Assembly (NCBI GenBank): GCA_900184925.1
Contig: FXYJ02000003.1
Location: 62,001-126,000, forward strand
DNA from: Ruminococcaceae bacterium HV4-5-B5C
GTDB taxonomy: Bacteria; Bacillota; Clostridia; Oscillospirales; Acutalibacteraceae
DNA: 64,000 nt
Direction of reading: 5' to 3'
In this document: positions 7,534 to 15,901 of the stretch, piece after piece
Layout of the letters: every line of letters starts with the position of its first letter
Numbering within the stretch: position 1 is the stretch's first letter
Made by a program: the position numbers and the translations under genes
The notes under the pieces: generated by a model
The model's input: the letters and a program-made list of their open reading frames with translations, nothing else
Database searches by the model: none
Told to the model about the DNA's origin: nothing

Positions 7534-8253
7534 ATGGTTACGGGCATAGCTTCTGCGGCCGGTGTGTGGAGGCCGGTTCAGGCGCAGACGGTTTCTTCCG
7601 GAAAATCGGCGGATTTTTCGGAAGCGCTCAGAAAAGCTTCCGCTGCACAGACGACGCAGGGGACAAGCCTTGACGGCCTCTTTCAGGCAGCGGCGGAAAA
7701 ATACAACGTGCCGGTCAATCTGCTGGAAGCGGTGGCAAAGGCGGAGTCCGGATTCCGGTCCGATGCGGTTTCGAGCTGCGGCGCACAGGGTATCATGCAG
7801 CTGATGCCGTCTACGGCCAAAGCGCTCGGCGTGACGGATTCCTTTGACCCCGCGCAGAACATCATGGGCGGGGCGAAATACCTCGGCGAGCTTCTGAATT
7901 CGTTCGGCGGAGACGCTGCGCTGGCGGTCGCCGGCTATAACGCGGGCGGCGGAGCCGTGCGGAAATACGGCGGAATTCCTCCCTACGCCGAAACGCAGAA
8001 TTATGTAAAAAAGGTTCTCGGTTACGCGGGCATGGACCTTTCCGTTCCGGAGACGGCCTATTCCTCCGGAACCTCCTCTCCGGCTGCCGCGGCTGTGCCC
8101 GGAGCGGCGGAGAGCCTCTCCGGGACACAGGAGCTTTTGCTCAGCGGGGACGAATTCCGCCTCTTTGCGCAGATGTTTGCACAGCGGGCGGAGCAGAACG
8201 CTCTTGATCTTGCTCTGGAAAACGTTGGGAAGAGCGTGACGGGCACCCGGTAA
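7534..8253 (+). CDS. Lytic transglycosylase (SLT domain)
   Basis: This 239-residue protein has an SLT lysozyme-like domain over residues 48-165. The catalytic Glu is Glu71 in AKAESGF, followed by GAQGIMQLMPSTAKALGV and VAGYNAGGGAVRKYGGIPPY, the standard goose-lysozyme-type motifs. Such enzymes cleave the glycan strands of peptidoglycan and form 1,6-anhydro ends. The N-terminal 45 residues and C-terminal 60 residues look disordered, and no clear secretion signal is visible. Comparable proteins in Clostridia have been tied to flagellar or wall assembly. The start ATG 7534 follows a G-rich site. It is divergent from the lipase gene. Confidence 0.88.
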   Translation: MVTGIASAAGVWRPVQAQTVSSGKSADFSEALRKASAAQTTQGTSLDGLFQAAAEKYNVPVNLLEAVAKAESGFRSDAVSSCGAQGIMQLMPSTAKALGVTDSFDPAQNIMGGAKYLGELLNSFGGDAALAVAGYNAGGGAVRKYGGIPPYAETQNYVKKVLGYAGMDLSVPETAYSSGTSSPAAAAVPGAAESLSGTQELLLSGDEFRLFAQMFAQRAEQNALDLALENVGKSVTGTR

Positions 8254-8282
8254 ATCTTCCGGCTGGAAAGGCGATGGAGTGA

Positions 8283-8978
8283 TTGGCGAACGAAAAGATC
8301 CTCATTATTGACGACGACCGCAACAGTGTCCGCTTTCTGGAGCTTGAGCTGTGCCACGAGGGCTATGAGGTGGAAAAGGCCTATGACGGTGCGAGCGGGC
8401 TGCACCATGCGCAGAATGAGCGGTTCGACCTGATCCTGCTGGATGTGATGATGCCGGGCCTGGACGGGATGGACGTCCTCCGTCGGCTGCGCATCTCCTC
8501 CGACACGCCGGTCATCATGCTGACGGCGAAGGATGCGGTTTCCGACAAGGTCAGCGGGCTCGACAGCGGCGCGGACGATTACCTGACAAAGCCGTTTGCC
8601 ATTGAGGAGCTTCTGGCACGCATGCGGGTGCTCCTGAAAAAGAACGGGACGCAGGCGCACCGCGAGCCGAACGAGATTCGCTGGGGAAAGCTGACCGTTA
8701 ACCGCGACACGCGGGGAGTTTCTTATGCTGGGGAACCCGTGACCCTGACCAAGCGGGAGTTCGACCTCCTCGTCTATCTGCTGAAAAACTGCGACGTAGT
8801 CTGCTCGCGCGATCGTCTCATGGAAAAGGTGTGGGGATACGATTTCCGCGGGGAGACGAACCTTGTGGACGTCTATATCCGTTACCTGCGCAATAAAATC
8901 GACTATCGCTTCCATGTCGATGTAATCCGCACCATCCGCGGCGTCGGGTATATTGTCAAGAAAAATGAAGAGCTTTAA
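8283..8978 (+). CDS. OmpR/PhoB-family response regulator
   Basis: This 231-residue protein has a receiver domain (ILIIDDDR at the start, phospho-acceptor Asp54 in LILLDVMMPG, Lys in DDYLTKPF) and a C-terminal winged helix (LTKREFDLLVYLL, RDRLMEKVWGYDF, VDVYIRYLRNKID, RTIRGVGYI). TTG 8283 is the start, behind GGAG (8275-8278). The partner kinase gene overlaps its 3' end by 14 bases, so the two are translationally coupled. No target is evident. It resembles ArlR/CssR-like regulators of envelope functions. Confidence 0.93.
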   Translation: MANEKILIIDDDRNSVRFLELELCHEGYEVEKAYDGASGLHHAQNERFDLILLDVMMPGLDGMDVLRRLRISSDTPVIMLTAKDAVSDKVSGLDSGADDYLTKPFAIEELLARMRVLLKKNGTQAHREPNEIRWGKLTVNRDTRGVSYAGEPVTLTKREFDLLVYLLKNCDVVCSRDRLMEKVWGYDFRGETNLVDVYIRYLRNKIDYRFHVDVIRTIRGVGYIVKKNEEL

Positions 8979-10317
8979 AAGAGATTCGGCGGCGGGCAGA
9001 CGGGAAGAAACGACGGTTCGCTTTTCCATCGCATTCAAGGCCTCACTTGTTTACACGCTGCTGTTCGGACTGGCGCTGGCGGCGGCAGTCGGTGTGCTGA
9101 CGTGGGGGCTTGCGGTGCGAATGGGGCAGGACCGCCGCCTGCAGCGGGCATTTTCGCAGATTGAGGCCCAGGAGCGCGCACCCGGCAAAAACATCGACCT
9201 CGATGCGTATGCTCATGAAAACAATTTCTACATTGAAATCGGCCGGGGAAAAGGAGCGGTGTCCTACGGGGAGCATCCTGTACCCGGAAGAACGTATGCG
9301 GAGATTCGCAGGCGCACCGCAAGCCCCACGCCTCCCGGGGGACTCTCCATCCTTGTGGTGGATCTGGATGACCCCGGCCCCGCGGGCCTGATGACGATTC
9401 CGAACTTTCTGGCCGCGCTGGCCGCACTGATTCTGATCGCTGCCTTTTCGGGTGCGATGCTGATGCGGCGCATGATCCGGCCGGTTTACGACATGACGCG
9501 CACGGCGCGCTCCATTTCGGCGAGCGACCTGAGCCAACGGATTGAGCCGATCCGTTCCCACGACGAATTCAGTGAGCTGGCCGGAACGCTCAACGAAATG
9601 CTCGACCGTATTCAGGCGGCTTACGAACAGCAGAAACGCTTTGTTTCCGACGCCTCGCACGAACTGCGCACGCCGCTTTCCGTTATTCTCGGCTATGCGA
9701 ACCTGCTGCGCCGGTGGGGCGGGGAAGACAAAGCGGTTCGCGACGAAGCCGTAACGAAGATTGTGGAGGAAGCCGGGAGCATGCAGTCTCTGGTGGAGAA
9801 TCTGCTTTTTCTGGCCCGCGCGGACGGGAGCCGGCAGCAGATGCGCCCGGAGCTGTTCTCTGCCTCCGACCTGATGCGGACTGTTGCAAAGGAAACAAGG
9901 CTGATTGACGACGGGCACGCCGTGGAAGAATCGATCGAGCCGGGCGTAATGATAACGGCCGACCCCGATATGATGAAGCAGGCGGTTCGCGCCGTGGCGG
10001 AAAACAGCGTAAAGTATACTCAGGCAGGGGGACGCATCGTGTTTTCCTGCCGGCGCGTGGGGAACAATGCCGTACTGACGGTGGAAGACAACGGCGCGGG
10101 CATCCCGCCGGAGGATTTGCCGCACATCTTCGACCGTTTCTACAAGGCGGACGTTTCCCGCACACGCGGGCGAAGCTCTTCAGGCCTCGGACTCTCCATT
10201 GTGAAGTGGATTGTGGAGAACAGCGGCGGCGAAATCTTCGTGCAGAGCGCGCCGGGCGCGGGCACATCCACGACTTTTCGCATGCCTGCGGAAGAAATGC
10301 CTGCTTTGCCTGAGTGA
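8965..10317 (+). CDS. Sensor histidine kinase, partner of the regulator at 8283
   Basis: The 450-residue kinase has two membrane segments (about residues 25-50 and 135-160) enclosing a short extracellular sensor of roughly 85 residues. A HAMP linker (RPVYDMTRTARSISASDLSQ), HisKA with His232 (SDASHELRTPLSV) and an ATPase domain (N box AENSVKYT, then DNGAGIPPEDLPHIFDRFYK and SSSGLGLSIVKWIV) follow. ATG 8965 is taken as start; TTG 8953 is an alternative that adds four residues. The sensor has no recognisable fold. The organisation is that of ArlS/CssS-like envelope sensors. Confidence 0.92.
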   Translation: MKSFKRDSAAGRREETTVRFSIAFKASLVYTLLFGLALAAAVGVLTWGLAVRMGQDRRLQRAFSQIEAQERAPGKNIDLDAYAHENNFYIEIGRGKGAVSYGEHPVPGRTYAEIRRRTASPTPPGGLSILVVDLDDPGPAGLMTIPNFLAALAALILIAAFSGAMLMRRMIRPVYDMTRTARSISASDLSQRIEPIRSHDEFSELAGTLNEMLDRIQAAYEQQKRFVSDASHELRTPLSVILGYANLLRRWGGEDKAVRDEAVTKIVEEAGSMQSLVENLLFLARADGSRQQMRPELFSASDLMRTVAKETRLIDDGHAVEESIEPGVMITADPDMMKQAVRAVAENSVKYTQAGGRIVFSCRRVGNNAVLTVEDNGAGIPPEDLPHIFDRFYKADVSRTRGRSSSGLGLSIVKWIVENSGGEIFVQSAPGAGTSTTFRMPAEEMPALPE

Positions 10318-10334
10318 ATAATATCATTTTAAGG

Positions 10335-10363
10335 TTGAATTCCGCTGCGAATTTATGTAAAAT
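10335..10363 (+). promoter_or_regulatory. Promoter of the PucR/CdaR-type regulator
   Basis: TTGAAT (10335-10340) and TAAAAT (10358-10363) are separated by 17 bp, 65 bp before the start codon. Confidence 0.6.
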
Positions 10364-10427
10364 GTAAAGTAGCGGATTAGAATGTATTTTTCATTGCCGA
10401 TAGATTCGCAAAAAGTGAGGGATTGCC

Positions 10428-11513
10428 ATGTCAAACAGGTTATTTCAGGGTGTGATCCACCAGATGCGTGACGCGATCGACCGCACGATCGGCGTTGTGG
10501 ATGAAACGTGCGTCATCATCGCGTGCAGCGAGCTTGGGCGCATCGGGGAAGTCAACGACAGCATTACGTCGGAAGCGTTCGTTTCGCCGGGAACCTTTGT
10601 GGTGAACGGGTATACCTATAAATCGTTCGGAAACCGCCCCCGCCCCGAATACGCGGTGTTCGTCTCCGGCAGCGACCCGGAGGCCGGGCGCTACGCTTCG
10701 CTTCTTGCGGTTTCACTCAGCAGCATCAAGCAGTACTACGACGAGAAATACGACCGGAGCAACTTTATCAAGAACGTCATTCTTGACAATATCCTCCCGG
10801 GCGATATCTACCTCAAGGCGCGTGAGCTGCGGTTCAACACGGATGTCAGCCGCGTGTGCATGCTCATCAAGGTTACGAACAAATCGGACATCTCCGCCTA
10901 CGATGTGGTGCAGAACCTCTTCCCCGACAAGAGCAAGGACTTCGTCATCAATATTAATGAGACGGATATTGCCCTCGTGAAGGAAATCCGTGCGGGCATC
11001 GAGCCCAAAGACCTTGACAAGCTCGCGAGCTCCATTGTCGACACGCTCAACAGCGAGTTTTACACCCACTGTGTCGTCGGTATCGGCACCATCGTCACCG
11101 GCATCAAGGACCTCGCCCGCTCCTTTAAGGAAGCGCAGGTCGCACTCGAAGTCGGCAAGGTTTTCGACACGGAACGCGCCATCATCAGTTACGACAACCT
11201 CGGCATCGCCCGGCTGATCTACCAGCTTCCCACGACGCTCTGCGAAGCGTTTCTCAAGGAAGTTTTCAAGCGCGGCTCCATCGACTCCCTCGACCATGAG
11301 ACGCTGTTCACCATTCAGCGGTTCTTCGAGAACAACCTCAACGTCTCCGAGACGTCCCGCAAGCTGTTTGTGCACCGCAACACTCTCGTCTACCGCCTCG
11401 AGAAGATCAAGAAGATCACCGGTCTTGACCTGCGCGAGTTTGAGGATGCGATCGTCTTCAAGGTGGCGCTGATGGTTAAAAAATATCTTTCTTCGAATCC
11501 TGTGAAATTCTGA
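10428..11513 (+). CDS. PucR/CdaR-family transcriptional regulator
   Basis: This 361-residue protein has the CdaR-like layout: an N-terminal sensory part of about 110 residues (IGVVDETCVIIACSELG), a central GGDEF-like region (VVGIGTIVTGIKDLARSFKEA) and the C-terminal PucR-type HTH (FFENNLNVSETSRKLFVHRN, then TLVYRLEKIKKITGLDLREF). The family includes sugar-diacid and purine-use regulators. In Clostridia a member is often found next to ftsE, as here, with the ftsEX genes starting 185 bases downstream. Whether it controls them is unknown. GTGAGGG at 10416-10422 is the ribosome site. Confidence 0.87.
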   Translation: MSNRLFQGVIHQMRDAIDRTIGVVDETCVIIACSELGRIGEVNDSITSEAFVSPGTFVVNGYTYKSFGNRPRPEYAVFVSGSDPEAGRYASLLAVSLSSIKQYYDEKYDRSNFIKNVILDNILPGDIYLKARELRFNTDVSRVCMLIKVTNKSDISAYDVVQNLFPDKSKDFVININETDIALVKEIRAGIEPKDLDKLASSIVDTLNSEFYTHCVVGIGTIVTGIKDLARSFKEAQVALEVGKVFDTERAIISYDNLGIARLIYQLPTTLCEAFLKEVFKRGSIDSLDHETLFTIQRFFENNLNVSETSRKLFVHRNTLVYRLEKIKKITGLDLREFEDAIVFKVALMVKKYLSSNPVKF

Positions 11514-11582
11514 CCGGGAACCTTATTGGCAGAAAGTGTTACAAAAATATTACAAAATATTTCTCATATAGATTTATAAATA

Positions 11583-11623
11583 CTGTGCCCATTGGTATGA
11601 TGGAATCATATCGATGGGCACAG
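11583..11623 (+). promoter_or_regulatory. Long hairpin in the ftsE leader
   Basis: The two arms CTGTGCCCAT (11583-11592) and ATGGGCACAG (11614-11623) pair perfectly. After a 3x3 internal loop, TATGAT (11596-11601) pairs with ATCATA (11605-11610) around GGA. AT-rich promoter-like boxes (TTACAA 11550-11555, TATAAA 11575-11580, spacer 19) lie just upstream, so the hairpin would form the very 5' end of the ftsEX mRNA. No T-run follows, so it is not a terminator. Confidence 0.55.
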
Positions 11624-11698
11624 CTTTGTGCAGTTGAGCCCGGCACGCAGAGATTAAGAAGAACGGGGAAACGGATTGCAACGGAAAATGGAGCGGCT

Positions 11699-12382
11699 AT
11701 GATAGAATTTAAGAATGTCAGTAAGACCTACGCGAATGGGACCCATGCGCTGAGGGATCTGAGCATCTCTGTCGATGACGGGGAATTCGTCTTTATCGTC
11801 GGCCAGTCCGGCGCGGGAAAAAGCACTTTTCTGAAACTGATTACCTGCGAGGAACGTCCCACGTCGGGCGACATTATCGTCGGCGAGCAGCACCTTCCGG
11901 AACTCAAGCGCAGCGAGGTGCCGTACCTGCGGCGTATGATGGGCATGGTCTTTCAGGACTTCCGTCTGATTAATAAGATGACGGTGTTTGAGAACGTGGC
12001 GTTCGCCATGCATGTGGTCGGCGCGTCCACCCGTGAGATCCACAGGCGCGTGCCGTACATACTGAGCCTCGTCAACCTTCAGGACAAGGCCCAGTGTCAC
12101 CCGAGGGAACTTTCCGGCGGCGAACAGCAGCGCGTGGGCCTTGCGCGCGCGCTGGTGAACAGCCCCAAACTGCTGATTGCAGACGAGCCTACGGGCAACG
12201 TTGACCCGGCGCTTTCGTTCGAGATTGTTGATCTGCTCACCCAGATCAACAAACGCGGAACGACCATCCTGATGGTCACGCACGAGCAGTCGCTGGTGAG
12301 GCATTTCCAGCGCAGGACCGTTGAGATTAACAGCGGCACTGTAATTTCCGATACCTGCAGCCGGGAGGTAGAGTATGATTAG
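11699..12382 (+). CDS. ftsE: Cell division ATP-binding protein FtsE
   Basis: The 227-residue ABC ATPase has the usual FtsE length. It carries Walker A GQSGAGKST (residues 35-43), the FtsE-type VPYLRRMMGMVFQDFRL Q-loop region, the signature LSGGEQQRVGLARALV and Walker B LLIADEPTGNVDP. FtsE powers conformational changes in FtsX that switch on peptidoglycan hydrolases outside the cell. ATG 11699 is chosen over earlier in-frame starts because GGAG (11690-11693) precedes it and the MIEFKNVSKTY start is typical. The ftsX start overlaps its end by 8 bases. Confidence 0.95.
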   Translation: MIEFKNVSKTYANGTHALRDLSISVDDGEFVFIVGQSGAGKSTFLKLITCEERPTSGDIIVGEQHLPELKRSEVPYLRRMMGMVFQDFRLINKMTVFENVAFAMHVVGASTREIHRRVPYILSLVNLQDKAQCHPRELSGGEQQRVGLARALVNSPKLLIADEPTGNVDPALSFEIVDLLTQINKRGTTILMVTHEQSLVRHFQRRTVEINSGTVISDTCSREVEYD

Positions 12383-13286
12383 GAGTTTCCGTTATCTTTT
12401 GAAGGAGGGCGTGCGGAACATCTGGAGCAACCGCACCATGTCGCTTGCCTCGATCGGCGTCCTCGTTTCGTGCCTGCTGCTGACCGGCGCGGCCTTCCTT
12501 TTCTCTATGAACATCAGCGCCGCAATGAAGACCATCGAGGGCAACAACTCCGTAAAGGTCTACATGCAGCAGAACCTGCCGGTTCTCACTTCCGTGAAGG
12601 TCGGGCAGGAAATCAAGAAGCTCGACAACATCAAGAGCTGCAAGTTTATTCCGAAAGATCAGGCCATTGAAAACGTAATGGGCATGCTGGGCGAGAAGAA
12701 TTCCAATCTGCTCGCAGGGCTTTCCGGCAAAGACAATCCCCTGCCGGACGCATACCAGATTTCGTTTCAGGACCTCTCGAAATACAAGGACACGGTAGCA
12801 AAGATCAAGAAGATCGATGGCGTCGGAAGCGTGAACGACTACTCCGATATCGCCGCGAAGCTCACAAAGCTTGACCATATGATCACGACGGGCGGCGGCT
12901 GGATTATCCTCCTGCTGAGCCTTGTGTCGCTCTTTATTATTTCCAACACCATCCGCACCACGATGTTCTCGCGGCGGCTGGAAATTAACATTATGAAATC
13001 GGTCGGCGCCACAAACTGGTTCATCCGGGTTCCGTTCATTGTGGAGGGCGTTATCATCGGGCTGATTTCAGGCGTGTTTGCGAGCCTGCTTCTTCAGCTG
13101 ATTTACGGGAGGCTGACCGGTACGCTCACCTCCATCACCATGTTCTCGCCGATTGCCATGAGTACGCTGGCGGGGCCGCTGACCGGCGTATTTCTTCTGG
13201 CGGGAAGCCTCTTCGGTGCTCTTGGCGGCGCGATTTCCATCGGAAAGTACCTGAAAAAAGAGGGAGGGGACATCGTTGACTGGTAA
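12375..13286 (+). CDS. ftsX: Cell division permease-like protein FtsX
   Basis: The 303-residue protein has the FtsX layout: a first membrane helix at about 22-44, an extracellular domain of about 125 residues (NSVKVYMQQNLPVLTS onward, with the typical ...KFIPKDQAIENV region), then three more helices at about 175-200, 220-245 and 270-292 with the conserved EINIMKSVGATNWFIR loop. FtsX passes the FtsE signal to extracellular hydrolases. The first of two candidate partner hydrolases starts inside its last codons (11-base overlap). Confidence 0.95.
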   Translation: MIRSFRYLLKEGVRNIWSNRTMSLASIGVLVSCLLLTGAAFLFSMNISAAMKTIEGNNSVKVYMQQNLPVLTSVKVGQEIKKLDNIKSCKFIPKDQAIENVMGMLGEKNSNLLAGLSGKDNPLPDAYQISFQDLSKYKDTVAKIKKIDGVGSVNDYSDIAAKLTKLDHMITTGGGWIILLLSLVSLFIISNTIRTTMFSRRLEINIMKSVGATNWFIRVPFIVEGVIIGLISGVFASLLLQLIYGRLTGTLTSITMFSPIAMSTLAGPLTGVFLLAGSLFGALGGAISIGKYLKKEGGDIVDW

Positions 13287-14427
13287 AAGGATGATGAAAA
13301 CGGCGGTCGCCGCCGTGCTTGCGCTTGCGGTTGTGGGGGCGGTTTCCGTTAAACCGGTTCCGGCAAAGGCGACGAGCCTGAGCGAGCTTCAGCAGAAGCA
13401 GGCCCAGCTTCAGCAGAAGAGCAAAAGCCTCGATTCCCAACTCCAGCAGTTAAAAAATAACAAAGCACAGCAGCAGCAGTACAAAGAAGCACTGGATGCA
13501 AAAATTGTGAATCTGGAACAGCAGATTGACAGCAAAAACACTCAGATTCAGCAGTTGGATGCAGACATTTTGACAAAGCAGACGCAGATTGCCGCGAAGC
13601 AGAAGGACGTCGACGCGGATTTTCAGAAGCTGAAGGAGCGCGTCTACGCGCTGTACCTGACCGGAGAGGCGTCCGACCTCGAGATCATCCTGAATGCGAA
13701 GAACATCATGGATCTTGCCGACAAGGCGGAGCTGCTGCAGGTCATTTCGAAGCATGACACCGATCTGATGAATGCGCTCAAGAACGACATGAACAGCATT
13801 GCGCAGCAGAAGGCGGACATTGAGAAAAACCGCAAGGCGGCAAGCGACGCGAAAACGTCGTTGGAACAGAACAGCCAGCAGCTGACGGTTCTTTCCAATC
13901 AGGCGGCGCAACTGATTACCAGTTTGACCAAGAGTGAACAGGAAGCAGCTAAAGAACAGGCACAGAGCAGGATTGACCAGAGTGCGGCCGCGGCCGCCGT
14001 CGCTGAATTCCTTGCCAGCTATACCAGTTCGAGTGGTGCGATGTCGTCCGGTCAGGTTTCTGCCATTGTCTCGATTGCCAGCAAGTATCTTGGCCGCCCT
14101 TACAGTTGGGGTGCCTGCGGACCAAACTCGTTTGACTGTTCCGGTTTTGTTTCATATGTTTTAAGGCAAAGCGGCTGGAATTTGGGAGCAAGTCGACTGG
14201 GCTGTGACGGTCTTCGGGGCCTGTGTTCAATTGTTTCCAGTTCTTCGGCCCGCCCGGGCGACCTCGTATTCTACAACTACACCTATGGCGGTTTACCTAA
14301 TTCGCATGTGGGAATCTATCTTGGCGGTGGCAGGGCAATCCAGTGTGATGATGGCGGAGTGGAATATGTAAGCCTCAGCAGCAGTTACTGGTCAAGTCAT
14401 TTTGCCTGCTTTGGCCGCCTTCGCTAA
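13276..14427 (+). CDS. Secreted coiled-coil NlpC/P60 peptidoglycan hydrolase (PcsB/CwlO type)
   Basis: This 383-residue protein has a signal peptide (MMKTAVAAVLALAVVGAVS, residues 6-30), a long Gln/Lys/Asp-rich coiled coil (about 35-235) and a C-terminal NlpC/P60 domain (about 255-383). The catalytic Cys is Cys288 in FDCSGFV and the His is His344 in NSHVGIYLGGG. The layout matches PcsB and CwlO, endopeptidases held inactive until FtsEX acts on the coiled coil. TTG 13276 follows GGGAGGGG at optimal spacing. The coiled coil is closely similar to that of the next gene. Confidence 0.9.
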   Translation: MTGKRMMKTAVAAVLALAVVGAVSVKPVPAKATSLSELQQKQAQLQQKSKSLDSQLQQLKNNKAQQQQYKEALDAKIVNLEQQIDSKNTQIQQLDADILTKQTQIAAKQKDVDADFQKLKERVYALYLTGEASDLEIILNAKNIMDLADKAELLQVISKHDTDLMNALKNDMNSIAQQKADIEKNRKAASDAKTSLEQNSQQLTVLSNQAAQLITSLTKSEQEAAKEQAQSRIDQSAAAAAVAEFLASYTSSSGAMSSGQVSAIVSIASKYLGRPYSWGACGPNSFDCSGFVSYVLRQSGWNLGASRLGCDGLRGLCSIVSSSSARPGDLVFYNYTYGGLPNSHVGIYLGGGRAIQCDDGGVEYVSLSSSYWSSHFACFGRLR

Positions 14428-14502
14428 CGATTAAAGCATAAGTATTTGTTCTAATAAACGTAACATTCGCTGTGTTGATTCGGGAAGAAGGAGGAGATCT
14501 CG

Positions 14503-15789
14503 TTGGCATGGAAACGGTTTCTGAAAACGGCTGCCGCCGCCGTACTTTCGCTTTCGGTCGTCTTTTCGGCTTCCGCAGGAGCGCTGCCGGTAAAGGCCGA
14601 TTCCATGAGCAGCCTGCAACAAAAGCAGGCGAGCCTTCAGCAGCAGCAGAAACAGTATGATGCGCAGATTGCACAACTGAAAAACGACAAAGCAAAGCAG
14701 CAGCAGTACAAAGACACTCTCGATGCGCAGATTAAGGGTCTGCAGGAGCTGATCGACAACGACCAGAGCCAGATTGATTCTCTGAACGCCGATATCCTCA
14801 GAAACCAGAAGGCAATCGCTTCCAAACAGGCGGAGGTTAAGGCTGACTTCGACCAGCTGAAGCAGCGCGTCTATGCGCTGTACCTCACCGGCGAGGCCTC
14901 CGATCTTGAGATTATCCTCAATGCCAGAAACATTATGGATCTCGCGGACAAGGCGGAGTTTCTGCAGGTGATTGCGAAGCATGACAACGACCTGATGAAA
15001 AAGGTGCAGAACGACATCGACAGCATTCAGGCTCAGCAGACGCAGATTGAAAACGACCGCAAGGCCGCGACTGCGCATCAGACAAGCCTTGACAGCAATC
15101 GCCAGGCACTCGCCGCAAAGTCGGACGAAGTGCAGAAGGTAATTGCCTCTCTTGCGGCGAGCCAGTCGCAGACAGAAACAAAAAAGGCGCAGGGCGAGAA
15201 AGAACTGCAGGCTACGACCCAGGAGCTCAATCAGGCGATCGCCGATTATCAGGCTCTTCAGAAGAAGCTGCAGGAGCAGCAACAGCAGCAGAACGGTGGG
15301 GGTAACGGAGGAGGCAGCGGCGGAGGCGTCACCCCGCACAACGGCCAATTTGTCTGGCCAGTGCCGGGATTTATGAATATTACGAGTGGTTACGGCTGGA
15401 GAGATGATCCGCGGGAATTCCATTACGGGATCGATATCGCAAGCAGCGGCATTTACGGTAAAAAAATTGTCGCAGCGGCGTCCGGTGTCGTCGTTCGATC
15501 GGACGATGAAGAAGATTCCGGTCCGTTCGGCGGTTACGGTGAAGTTGTGGTTATTGCAATCGGCGGTAACATGGTTCTTGTTTGCGGTCACATGAGCCAA
15601 AGAGCGGTAAGTTACGGGGACAGCGTTTCTGCAGGAGACACAATTGGCTATGTTGGTAATTCCGGAAATTCGTCCGGTGCCCATCTTCACTTTGAAGTGC
15701 GTAAGAATTACCCAACTCCCTTTACGAACCTAAACGGTACTACGACAAACGGTCAGGCCATTGACCCCAGACCTTATCTTGGCATTTAG
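14503..15789 (+). CDS. Secreted coiled-coil M23 metallopeptidase (EnvC-like)
   Basis: This 428-residue protein has a signal peptide (about residues 1-30), a coiled coil (about 32-265) and a Gly/Ser-rich linker near 270-282, then an M23/LytM domain. The zinc ligands are present: His307 and Asp311 (HYGID), and His394/His396 (HLHFEVR). It therefore looks catalytically active, unlike EnvC-type activators that lost these residues. The coiled coil shares long near-identical runs with the gene before it (VYALYLTGEASDLEIILNA), showing that the two arose by duplication with different catalytic domains. TTG 14503 follows GGAGGAG. It is probably a second FtsEX-controlled hydrolase. Confidence 0.9.
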   Translation: MAWKRFLKTAAAAVLSLSVVFSASAGALPVKADSMSSLQQKQASLQQQQKQYDAQIAQLKNDKAKQQQYKDTLDAQIKGLQELIDNDQSQIDSLNADILRNQKAIASKQAEVKADFDQLKQRVYALYLTGEASDLEIILNARNIMDLADKAEFLQVIAKHDNDLMKKVQNDIDSIQAQQTQIENDRKAATAHQTSLDSNRQALAAKSDEVQKVIASLAASQSQTETKKAQGEKELQATTQELNQAIADYQALQKKLQEQQQQQNGGGNGGGSGGGVTPHNGQFVWPVPGFMNITSGYGWRDDPREFHYGIDIASSGIYGKKIVAAASGVVVRSDDEEDSGPFGGYGEVVVIAIGGNMVLVCGHMSQRAVSYGDSVSAGDTIGYVGNSGNSSGAHLHFEVRKNYPTPFTNLNGTTTNGQAIDPRPYLGI

Positions 15790-15901
15790 TACATAATAGT
15801 TTTCGGGCTGCTCTGTGCAGGGGCGGCCCAAAGCCATATCAAAGAGGAAAACTGGGCGGGGCTGTGTTCCCGGAACACGCCCCCGGAAGGATGGAAGCGG
15901 G

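Noticed and set aside
15240..15320. Simple repeat or CRISPR-like array in the second hydrolase gene
   Set aside because: It is a Gln-rich stretch followed by a Gly/Ser linker in frame, joining the coiled coil to the M23 domain.
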